Made by a program: the position numbers and the translations under genes | Assembly: GCA_031285105.1 (NCBI GenBank) | Contig: JAITWV010000216.1 | Span: 1 to 14,989, forward strand | DNA length: 14,989 nt | Reading direction: 5' to 3' | Origin: Streptococcaceae bacterium | GTDB lineage: Bacteria > Bacillota > Bacilli > Lactobacillales > Streptococcaceae | Notes under the pieces: generated by a model | Told to the model about the DNA's origin: nothing | Seen by the model: only the letters and a program-made list of their open reading frames with translations | Databases searched by the model: none | Part shown: positions 1 through 6,046 of the stretch, piece after piece | Layout of the letters: every line of letters begins with the position of its first letter | Position numbering within the stretch: position 1 is the stretch's first letter

Positions 1-60
1 CCACAGCAGCCATACCGTCGAGCCAGTCCGCAGCCCATATACGAAAACTCGTAAATGAAG
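1..60. other. Unresolved GC-rich window edge, possible gene end
   Basis: The first 50 bases contain 29 G or C (58%), well above the AT-rich sequence that follows. On the plus strand, frame 1 is open from the window edge to a TAA at 52-54, giving a short Pro/Gln/Arg-rich tail. Frame 3 is also open, to about position 152. On the minus strand an ATG at 82 reads to the edge (begins MNKTLRLSSFTSF), but no Shine-Dalgarno sequence precedes it. A small hairpin (TACGA, loop AAAC, TCGTA) lies at 40-53. I cannot tell which reading, if any, is coding; the flanking sequence is needed. The stretch 61-164 shows nothing else that I can support. Confidence 0.3.
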
Positions 61-164
61 AAAGCCTTAAAGTCTTATTCATTTCACAAACTTCAAATCA
101 ATTACGCTGTACTAAAGTGTGTGTAATTCTAAAAATTAACCAACACTATTAGCTAAAAAAGACA

Positions 165-515
165 TTAATTTTTCTTCACAACAGATGACTTCAAGCCCAT
201 AAAGCCAAATCCATCCACTTTTGCATCAATATCGTGCCCATTATTCAACTCCGGGTCAACTAAACGAATACTTTTAACCTTTGTCCCTTTTTTAATTGAC
301 TTTGGCATTCCTTTAACTACTAAATCTTTAATGATTGTTACAGAATCACCATCTTGTAAGACATTGCCAACTGAGTCTTTAACTAATGCTGCTTCTTGTT
401 GTTCTTGTAATTGCTCTAATGAAAATTCATTGCCACATTCTGGACAAATAATCATTCCTGTTCCATCTTCATAGGTGTAAGTTGAGCCACAATTTGGACA
501 TGCTGGTAAATTCAT
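165..515 (-). CDS. PhnA/YjdM-family zinc-ribbon protein
   Basis: A 116-residue protein. An N-terminal zinc ribbon is visible as two Cys pairs, CPNC at residues 6-9 and CPEC at 24-27. A compact C-terminal domain with the family pattern follows (DSVGNVLQDGDSVTIIKDL, then KGMPKSIKKGTKV). This matches the PhnA/YjdM family. The family name comes from its position near the E. coli phn locus and does not establish a phosphonate role; its biochemical function is unclear. A longer reading from 536 is possible, but the ATG at 515 is preceded by GGAGAG at good spacing while the upstream ATG has no ribosome site. The gene has its own promoter candidate at 547-575. A PhnB-like VOC protein lies two genes upstream. 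No clear terminator was found downstream. Confidence 0.9.
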   Translation of the reverse strand: MNLPACPNCGSTYTYEDGTGMIICPECGNEFSLEQLQEQQEAALVKDSVGNVLQDGDSVTIIKDLVVKGMPKSIKKGTKVKSIRLVDPELNNGHDIDAKVDGFGFMGLKSSVVKKN

Positions 516-546
516 TTTTTTAATCTCTCCATTCAAGTTTTTTCAT

Positions 547-575
547 ATACTACTATATTTCAAAAGGGTACGCAA
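547..575 (-). promoter_or_regulatory. Candidate promoter of the phnA-like gene
   Basis: On the minus strand, TTGCGT (-35, 570-575) and TAGTAT (-10, 547-552) are separated by 17 bases. The expected transcription start is about 25 bases upstream of the start codon at 515. This would let the phnA-like gene be expressed independently of the small gene and VOC gene upstream of it. Confidence 0.5.
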
Positions 576-576
576 A

Positions 577-729
577 TTATTTTTTGTTTGATTTCACACC
601 ATAAAGAACAAAAAATATTAGCCACATGAGCAACCCAATTAAAATATTTCGTGTGCCTATTCCAAAGGCTAATCCAATAATTCCGCCTAAAATTAAGCCC
701 ATTTTTGAATTAAAGTTTTCATTTTTCAT
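577..729 (-). CDS. Small membrane peptide (50 aa), unknown function
   Basis: A 50-codon open frame begins MKNENFNSKMGLILGGIIGL and ends in a basic tail (VKSNKK). Residues 10-24 and 29-45 form two hydrophobic stretches joined by a short turn containing GTRN, so a two-helix membrane hairpin with a positive C terminus is likely. The ribosome site GAGGA lies 7 bases before the ATG, which argues for real translation. It starts 18 bases after the T-run of the VOC gene terminator (747-774), and I see no promoter in between, so expression probably depends on read-through or on a start within the VOC gene. I do not recognise a family. The composition is compatible with a small membrane protein, but a chance frame is not excluded. 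Confidence 0.6.
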   Translation of the reverse strand: MKNENFNSKMGLILGGIIGLAFGIGTRNILIGLLMWLIFFVLYGVKSNKK

Positions 730-746
730 TTTTTATCCTCGCAAAA

Positions 747-774
747 AAATCCTAGCTAATTAAAACTAGGATTT
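747..774 (-). terminator. Intrinsic terminator of the VOC gene
   Basis: Arms AAATCCTAG and CTAGGATTT pair perfectly around a 10-base AT loop and run into seven T residues on the minus strand. It sits just beyond the VOC stop codon and immediately before the ribosome site of the 50-residue gene. Confidence 0.8.
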
Positions 775-780
775 ATTGTA

Positions 781-1221
781 TTACAATATTTCATTTACTG
801 CAAATTGCCAACGAATTGAGTATTTATCAATGAGTGAACCAAATTTTCCACCCCAAAATTGTTCGGCAAATGGCATTTCAACTTCCACTTTACCTGAGGC
901 AACTGCTTTTTCCCATAGTGCATCTAGGTCTTTTTTGGCTACTTCATCGTCAGTTGTGACCGATAAAGCAATTGCTAAACCTTTTGGTGTACCTACTTTT
1001 TGAAAATCATCTGCGGTATAAAGCATTTCCCCAAAGATTTCAAATGAAGCGTGCATGGTTGTTGCGCTTAAGTCTACACCTTCTGGAATACCAAATTGTG
1101 CTGCTTGTTCAGGACTTACTGAGATACGGTTGGCTTTCACATCACCAAATACTTCGCTGTAATACTCCAAAGCTTCTTTTGCATTGTCAAAACCGATATA
1201 AGGAATTAATTTTTTAGCCAT
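781..1221 (-). CDS. PhnB-like VOC (glyoxalase/bleomycin fold) protein
   Basis: A 146-residue single-domain protein of the vicinal oxygen chelate superfamily, closest in pattern to the PhnB/YjdN (3-demethylubiquinone methyltransferase-like) group. It opens with KKLIPYIGFDNAKEALEYY and the following VFGD, the usual first beta-alpha element. The later segments MHASFEIFGEMLYTAD and MPFAEQFWGGKFGSLIDKY are typical of the family, with the second beta-alpha-beta repeat ending in Y-I-R-W. No enzymatic activity can be assigned; many members bind hydrophobic or metal-chelating ligands. The start has AAGGAG 10 bases upstream of the ATG. It is transcribed alone from just upstream and ends at a strong hairpin. 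A phnA-like gene lies downstream, as in E. coli, where yjdN and yjdM also neighbour each other. Confidence 0.88.
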   Translation of the reverse strand: MAKKLIPYIGFDNAKEALEYYSEVFGDVKANRISVSPEQAAQFGIPEGVDLSATTMHASFEIFGEMLYTADDFQKVGTPKGLAIALSVTTDDEVAKKDLDALWEKAVASGKVEVEMPFAEQFWGGKFGSLIDKYSIRWQFAVNEIL

Positions 1222-1253
1222 AACTTACTCACTCCTTGATTTAAGATGAGTGA

Positions 1254-1259
1254 ATTATA
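1254..1259 (-). promoter_or_regulatory. Candidate -10 of the VOC gene
   Basis: A perfect TATAAT reads on the minus strand 32 bases before the start codon. The nearest -35-like hexamer (TTGCAA) is 21 bases away, which is too far, so the -35 is weak or absent. No good terminator separates this from the end of clpC, so read-through from clpC may also contribute. Confidence 0.4.
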
Positions 1260-1318
1260 GCACCTTTTAAACTTTTTGACTTGCAATTTAGCTTAGAATC
1301 AATCGCTTTTTTACAATC

Positions 1319-3850
1319 TTAAACTATTAATTGTGGCTCTTTTTTATCTGCTTGTTGTTTAGCGACTGACAAGGTGATTTTTCCTTTACTAGAGCCGATT
1401 GTTACCTTATCTCCATAATTGAAATGGCGAGAAAGTAATCCTTCTGACAGGCGGTCTTCTACTTCTTTTTGTAAAGCTCGACGGATTGGACGTGCGCCGT
1501 ATTCTGGATCAAAACCAACTTTTGCAATGGTTTCAATAGCTGATGGCGTAATTCTCACGGTGATTCCTTGCTCCGAGATTCGTTTGATAATCCCACGTGC
1601 CATGATTTTTACGATTTCGTCTAATTCTGCTTTTCCTAAATTCGTAAATACCACGGTTTCATCAATACGGTTGATAAATTCTGGACGGAAGGCTTTTTTC
1701 AACTCTTCCATAATGCGACTTTCCATTTTCTTAAAGTCTTGGGAATAGTCTTTTGCTCCAAAGCCGACTGATTTTTCATCACGTAAAGCTGTGGCTCCTA
1801 AGTTACTAGTCATAATCAAAATGGTATTACGAAAATCTACTTTGCGCCCCTTAGCATCGGTTAAATGTCCGTCATCTAATACTTGTAATAAAATATTAAA
1901 GACATCTGGGTGCGCTTTTTCAACTTCATCAAACAAGATGACTGAATAAGGCTTTTGGCGAATTTTCTCGGTTAATTGCCCACCTTCATCATACCCAACA
2001 TAGCCTGGAGGTGAACCGATAAATCTTGAGGTCGCATATTTTTCCATATACTCACTCATATCCACGCGAATTAACGCATCTTCTGAACCAAATACCGCTT
2101 CGGCTAAAGCTTTGGCTAATTCCGTTTTTCCAACACCAGTCGGTCCTAAGAACATAAATGAACCAATTGGACGTTTTGGATCTTTCAATCCTGAACGTGC
2201 CCGGCGAATGGCTCTTGAAATAGCTTCAACGGCGACATCTTGTCCAACTACACGCTGATGAAGAATTTTTTCTAAGTCTAACAGGCGTTCTGTTTCTTTT
2301 TTCTCTAATTGATTTAAAGGCACACCCGTCCATTGTGAAACAACTTCGGTTACATCTTCTTCGGTGACTTGTTTACGCTTAGTATCCATGGTTGCGTATT
2401 TTTCTTCTAATTTTTCTAATTTCTTTTCGGTTTTCATTTGTTGATCGCGCAATTTTGAAGCAACAGGAAAATCAGCTTCTTGAATCGCTTCATCTTTTTT
2501 AGCTTTGAGTTCCGCTGCTTTTTCACGTAATTTCATCAAATCTAATGGTACATTGGCTGTATCTAAACGAACTTTAGCTGCAGCTTCATCAATTAAGTCA
2601 ATGGCTTTATCTGGTAATTGACGAGAATTAATATAACGAATCGATAAATTAACCGAAGCTTCGATAGACTCGTTGGTAATTTCTACCCCATGATGATCTT
2701 CATAGCGAGCACGTAATCCTTTTAAAATTTCAACTGCTTCTTCTGGTGAGGGTTCTTCAACGGCTACACGCGCAAATCGTCTTTCCAATGCTTGATCTTT
2801 TTCAATATATTTTTGAAATTCATCTAATGTGGTTGCGCCAATAGTTTGCAACTCACCACGGGCTAAGGCTGGTTTTAGAATATTCGATGCATCAATAGCA
2901 CCTTCTGCTCCACCAGCACCAATTAAGGTATGCAACTCGTCAATAAACAAGATAACTGGCCCATCATTATAGATTTCTTCGACAATTTTCTTCAAGCGAT
3001 CTTCAAATTCACCACGGTATTTTGTGCCCGCAACTAATGAACCCATATCTAGCATCATCAAACGCTTTTGCTGCATATCATCAGGCACATCTCCTGAAAT
3101 GATTCTTTGTGCTAATCCTTCAGCAATTGCCGTTTTTCCAACACCCGGCTCACCAACTAAAACTGGATTGTTCTTGGTGCGTCTTGAAAGAATTTGAATT
3201 AAACGTTTGACTTCATTATGGCGACCAATAACTGGATCTAACTTAAATTCACGAGCCATTTGCGTTAAATCACGCGCTAATGAGTCTAATGTTGGGGTTT
3301 TACTTTTTGCATTTTGTTTAGGGCCGTTTGAATTTTGTGCTTGCATTCCAGGACTTTGCGGCATTCCTCCTGGATTAAACATATTTCCACCGCCACGTCC
3401 ACGCTCATCAATACCAATTTTCTTTAATAACGCTGCACGCACTTTGCCAATGTTTAAGCCTAAATTACCTAAAATACGATTGGCTAAAATTTCTCTTTCA
3501 CGTAAAAGTCCTAATAAAATATGCTCCGTTCCAATTTTTGAAGCACCAAAACGTTTGGACTCATCAGCTGCATAATTTAAAATCTGCTTGGTTCTTGGTG
3601 AATAAGGCAGGTAGCTGTTTGGTGGGTACATTTTAACCGTTCCGTAACCTGTGACCGTTTCAACCTCATCACGAATTTCATCCACATCGGCTTTAGCTTC
3701 ACGAAGGACTTTTCCTCCAATACCATCTGGCTCGATGACTAATGCTAATAATAAATGCTCGCTACCAACTGAGCGATGTTTAAAGCGTTTTGCCTCATCT
3801 TGGGCAATATTTAAGACAACTTTTCCACGTTCTGTAAATAATTCATTCAT
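1319..3850 (-). CDS. clpC: ATP-dependent Clp protease ATPase subunit ClpC
   Basis: A class I (two-ring) AAA+ unfoldase of 843 residues, the usual ClpC length. It feeds substrates to ClpP. In order: two Clp-N repeats (about 1-145); a Gly/Asn/Gln-rich linker; the first AAA+ module with Walker A GEPGVGKT at 233-240, Walker B LFIDE at 301-305 and pore loop KYRG near 277; a UVR-containing middle domain (about 453-485); and the second AAA+ module with GPTGVGKT at 569-576, VILFDE at 637-642 and pore loop GYVG near 616. The VGF tripeptide at 695-697 is the expected ClpP-docking loop. An in-frame GTG at 3859 falls inside the Shine-Dalgarno sequence (GAGGTGAAGG), so the ATG at 3850 is the better start. 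It is co-transcribed with ctsR, 57 bases upstream, and is therefore under CtsR control. No strong terminator was found after it. Confidence 0.98.
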   Translation of the reverse strand: MNELFTERGKVVLNIAQDEAKRFKHRSVGSEHLLLALVIEPDGIGGKVLREAKADVDEIRDEVETVTGYGTVKMYPPNSYLPYSPRTKQILNYAADESKRFGASKIGTEHILLGLLREREILANRILGNLGLNIGKVRAALLKKIGIDERGRGGGNMFNPGGMPQSPGMQAQNSNGPKQNAKSKTPTLDSLARDLTQMAREFKLDPVIGRHNEVKRLIQILSRRTKNNPVLVGEPGVGKTAIAEGLAQRIISGDVPDDMQQKRLMMLDMGSLVAGTKYRGEFEDRLKKIVEEIYNDGPVILFIDELHTLIGAGGAEGAIDASNILKPALARGELQTIGATTLDEFQKYIEKDQALERRFARVAVEEPSPEEAVEILKGLRARYEDHHGVEITNESIEASVNLSIRYINSRQLPDKAIDLIDEAAAKVRLDTANVPLDLMKLREKAAELKAKKDEAIQEADFPVASKLRDQQMKTEKKLEKLEEKYATMDTKRKQVTEEDVTEVVSQWTGVPLNQLEKKETERLLDLEKILHQRVVGQDVAVEAISRAIRRARSGLKDPKRPIGSFMFLGPTGVGKTELAKALAEAVFGSEDALIRVDMSEYMEKYATSRFIGSPPGYVGYDEGGQLTEKIRQKPYSVILFDEVEKAHPDVFNILLQVLDDGHLTDAKGRKVDFRNTILIMTSNLGATALRDEKSVGFGAKDYSQDFKKMESRIMEELKKAFRPEFINRIDETVVFTNLGKAELDEIVKIMARGIIKRISEQGITVRITPSAIETIAKVGFDPEYGARPIRRALQKEVEDRLSEGLLSRHFNYGDKVTIGSSKGKITLSVAKQQADKKEPQLIV

Positions 3851-3907
3851 ATCCTTCACCTCATAGGTATCTAATCAAGACAATAAATCTTTTTCATACC
3901 CGCTTTT

Positions 3908-4372
3908 TTATTCGAATACCAAGTGGGTTAAAAATGATTGCATTAATTTTGCTCTTAATATATCCACTTGTTTTTTGTCTGCATCTTTTTCTAGTAAATT
4001 TTCTACCAAAACAGCTTTCATTAAATGTGCTTCTCGTTTGGTGATGGCTTCTTCTTGATAAAGATAACCTAAAAAACTTTTGGCATCTTCTTGGGATAAC
4101 TCCTCACCGATTGAGCTTTTCATTGACTCAATCATCTGGTAGTTATCAGCAATTTTTATTTTCACAATCCGAATATACCCACCACCACCTCGTTTGCTTT
4201 CCACATTATAGCCTTTGGGTAAAGTGAAACGAGTATTAATGACATAATTAATTTGCGAGGGAACCACATTAAACAAGGTTGCCATATCCATGCGACGAAT
4301 TTCAATTTCATTTGCTTGTTTGAGTAAGTCTAATAAATAACTTTCGATAATATCTGATGTATTTTGTGGCAA
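3908..4372 (-). CDS. ctsR: Class III heat-shock repressor CtsR
   Basis: A 154-residue dimeric winged-helix repressor of clp genes. The N-terminal helix-turn-helix spans about residues 25-50. The tetraglycine wing RGGGGYIRI at 61-69 is the loop known in B. subtilis CtsR to act as the heat sensor and to contact DNA. The C-terminal half matches the CtsR dimerisation domain. The start appears to be TTG, preceded by a G-rich ribosome site (GGGGGAG); no ATG fits the conserved N terminus. It is the first gene of ctsR-clpC. The mcsA and mcsB genes that lie between them in B. subtilis are absent, as in many Lactobacillales, so arginine-kinase control is not encoded here. It is autoregulated through the operator at 4420-4436. 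Confidence 0.97.
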   Translation of the reverse strand: MPQNTSDIIESYLLDLLKQANEIEIRRMDMATLFNVVPSQINYVINTRFTLPKGYNVESKRGGGGYIRIVKIKIADNYQMIESMKSSIGEELSQEDAKSFLGYLYQEEAITKREAHLMKAVLVENLLEKDADKKQVDILRAKLMQSFLTHLVFE

Positions 4373-4401
4373 TTTTCTCCCCCCAATCTGTTATTACTTC
4401 C

Positions 4402-4407
4402 ATTATA
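4402..4407 (-). promoter_or_regulatory. -10 hexamer of ctsR-clpC
   Basis: A perfect TATAAT reads on the minus strand 29 bases before the ctsR start. TTGACT and TTGACC hexamers lie 22 and 12 bases further upstream and belong to the CtsR operator. Neither spacing is ideal, so the exact -35 is uncertain, but any -35 here overlaps the operator. Confidence 0.6.
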
Positions 4408-4419
4408 GATTTTTTTGTT

Positions 4420-4436
4420 GGTCAAATAAAGTCAAA
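4420..4436. promoter_or_regulatory. CtsR operator
   Basis: The plus strand reads GGTCAAATAAAGTCAAA. This is an exact match to the established CtsR direct-repeat consensus (R-GTCAAA, three bases, R-GTCAAA). It sits at the expected -35 position of the ctsR-clpC promoter. It is also about 55 bases upstream of the mntH -10, so it could in principle touch that divergent promoter, though the distance makes strong control unlikely. Confidence 0.95.
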
Positions 4437-4489
4437 CGCACCAATTTTGCTAAATTCCCTTTTCAATAGTGAAATGAATAGTAAAATGT

Positions 4490-4495
4490 TATACT
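4490..4495 (+). promoter_or_regulatory. Candidate -10 of mntH
   Basis: TATACT lies 26 bases before the mntH ATG. The -35 at 17-base spacing is poor (TAGTGA). A short inverted repeat, TTTCA-ATAG-TGAAA, lies near 4461-4474, just where a repressor could sit. I do not recognise a clear MntR/DtxR-type metal box. Confidence 0.5.
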
Positions 4496-4521
4496 GACAA
4501 CGTAAAAGGAAGGTGGGGACA

Positions 4522-5883
4522 ATGAAAAAAGAGAAAAGAAAAGAACATTTGGTGCATTATGCGAATGGTCCTAGCTTAGAAGAAATAAATTCAACGATTG
4601 ATGTGCCAAAGGATGCAGGTTTTATTAAAACATTATTTGCTTTTTCAGGTCCTGGTGCCTTAATTGCGGTGGGTTACATGGATCCAGGTAATTGGATAAC
4701 CTCAATTGAAGGTGGTTCGGCATTTAAATATAATTTACTTTCCATTGTCTTGCTTTCTAGCTTGATTGCCATGATGCTTCAATATATGGCCGCAAAACTA
4801 GGGATTGTGACACGAATGGACTTGGCACAAAATATGCGTGCACGAACGGGACGAAAAACCGGAATTGCCCTTTGGATAACAACGGAACTTGCGATTATGG
4901 CAACAGATATCGCCGAAATTATTGGTTCAGCCGTTGCTTTACAATTGATTTTTAACATTCCATTATTAATGGGGGTGTTGATTACCATTTTTGATGTGAT
5001 GCTTTTGATGCTTTTAATGAAATTAGGGTTTCGCAAAATTGAAGCCTTTGTCGCCGCTTTGATTTTAGTAATTTTTGTTGTGTTTACTTATCAAGTTGTG
5101 TTGAGCCAACCAAACCTTCCTGAGCTATTTAAAGGCTACCTACCAACACCTAGTATTGCAACTAACCCCTCACAATTGACATTAGCTTTAGGAATTATTG
5201 GTGCAACGGTTATGCCACATAATTTATTTTTGCACTCAGCTTTAAGTCAAACTAGAAAAATTGATCATGACAACCCCAAAGAAATAAAAAAAGCCATTCG
5301 TTTTGTCGGTTGGGATTCGAACATTCAATTGACATTAGCTTTTGTCATTAATTCGTTATTGCTTGTTTTAGGTGCTTCATTATTTTATGGACATTCAGAT
5401 AATTTAGGACGATTTGTGGACTTATTCCATGCTTTACAAAATGAACAAATTGTTGGTTCGATTGCCTCTCCCGTGCTTTCCATGTTATTTGCGGTTGCTT
5501 TATTGGCAAGTGGGCAAAATTCGACGATTACCGGCACAATGACTGGTGAAGTGGTAATGGAGGGATTTTTACATCTAAAACTTCCTTTATGGCTAAGACG
5601 GGTGATTACTCGCGGTTTGGCTGTATTACCGGTTATTATTTGTGTGATTATCTATGGAGGAAAAGAGTCAGCGGTTGAAGGTTTGCTATTGTATTCGCAA
5701 GTTTTCTTATCTATTGCTTTACCGATTTCGATGATTCCTCTGACTTTGTTTACTAGTGATAAAAAAGTGATGGGTGAATTTACGAATAAAAAATGGATGA
5801 CGATTTTGGCTTGGGCGATTACGATTGTTTTAACGCTTTTGAATTTCCGATTGATTGTTGAAACGATTAACTCCATTTTCTAA
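4522..5883 (+). CDS. mntH: Nramp-family Mn2+/Fe2+ transporter MntH
   Basis: A 453-residue polytopic membrane protein with the LeuT-like Nramp fold, importing divalent metal (chiefly Mn2+, also Fe2+) with protons. The helix-1 motif DPGN is at residues 54-57 (metal ligands Asp54 and Asn57). The helix-6 motif ATVMPHN is at 228-234, giving the Ala228 and Met231 ligands; the Met favours transition metals over Ca/Mg. About eleven hydrophobic segments follow a charged N-terminal tail rich in Lys. A GTG at 4513 is in frame, but it lies within the ribosome site (GGAAGGTGGGG), so the ATG at 4522 is preferred. It is monocistronic, divergent from ctsR and convergent with ptsI. Confidence 0.96.
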   Translation: MKKEKRKEHLVHYANGPSLEEINSTIDVPKDAGFIKTLFAFSGPGALIAVGYMDPGNWITSIEGGSAFKYNLLSIVLLSSLIAMMLQYMAAKLGIVTRMDLAQNMRARTGRKTGIALWITTELAIMATDIAEIIGSAVALQLIFNIPLLMGVLITIFDVMLLMLLMKLGFRKIEAFVAALILVIFVVFTYQVVLSQPNLPELFKGYLPTPSIATNPSQLTLALGIIGATVMPHNLFLHSALSQTRKIDHDNPKEIKKAIRFVGWDSNIQLTLAFVINSLLLVLGASLFYGHSDNLGRFVDLFHALQNEQIVGSIASPVLSMLFAVALLASGQNSTITGTMTGEVVMEGFLHLKLPLWLRRVITRGLAVLPVIICVIIYGGKESAVEGLLLYSQVFLSIALPISMIPLTLFTSDKKVMGEFTNKKWMTILAWAITIVLTLLNFRLIVETINSIF

Positions 5884-5899
5884 ATAATCGGGGTTCAAT

Positions 5900-5990
5900 C
5901 GAGCAGGCTTGAGGTAAATTTTCAAAACTGAGAACCCCCGCAAGCGGAGAACCCTCAGTTTTGAAAAATTTACTCAACCCTAACCGCTCG
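5900..5990. repeat. Long imperfect inverted repeat (hairpin element)
   Basis: Two 22-base arms, 5911-5932 and 5954-5975, are complementary except for one bulged base on each side (shared core TTCAAAACTGAG). Outside them, TTGAG/CTCAA, AGG/CCT and CGAGC/GCTCG (5900-5904 with 5986-5990) extend the pairing, for a total span of about 91 bases. The apex holds CCG-CAAG-CGG flanked by direct copies of GAGAACCC (5930-5937 and 5947-5954). There is no T-run immediately after either end, so it is not a standard terminator. It lies between the convergent ends of mntH and ptsI. It resembles a REP-, BOX- or MITE-like intergenic repeat or a structured RNA; a genome search is needed to decide. Confidence 0.75.
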
Positions 5991-6000
5991 TTTCACCACC

Positions 6001-6040
6001 TAAAAAAGAGGCGACTTTTACAGTCTGCCTCTTTATTTTT
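6001..6040. terminator. Bidirectional terminator between mntH and ptsI
   Basis: Arms AAAGAGGC (6005-6012) and GCCTCTTT (6027-6034) extend inward through GACT/AGTC with a single bulged T and a five-base loop. On the minus strand the hairpin runs into six T residues, serving ptsHI. On the plus strand it runs into CTTTATTTTT, which could stop mntH transcripts. Confidence 0.85.
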
Positions 6041-6046
6041 CATTGA

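Noticed and set aside
165..1221. Phosphonate-utilisation operon
   Set aside because: The PhnA and PhnB names are historical. No transporter, C-P lyase or phosphonatase gene is present.
1260..1318. Terminator after clpC
   Set aside because: No stable stem followed by a T-run was found; only very short complementary triplets.
3207..3575. 122-codon frame opposite clpC
   Set aside because: Antisense to the conserved ClpC N-terminal and linker coding region; no start signals.
4450..4480. MntR/DtxR metal box upstream of mntH
   Set aside because: Only a 5-bp inverted repeat (TTTCA-ATAG-TGAAA) is present. It does not match a manganese-repressor consensus known to me well enough to annotate.
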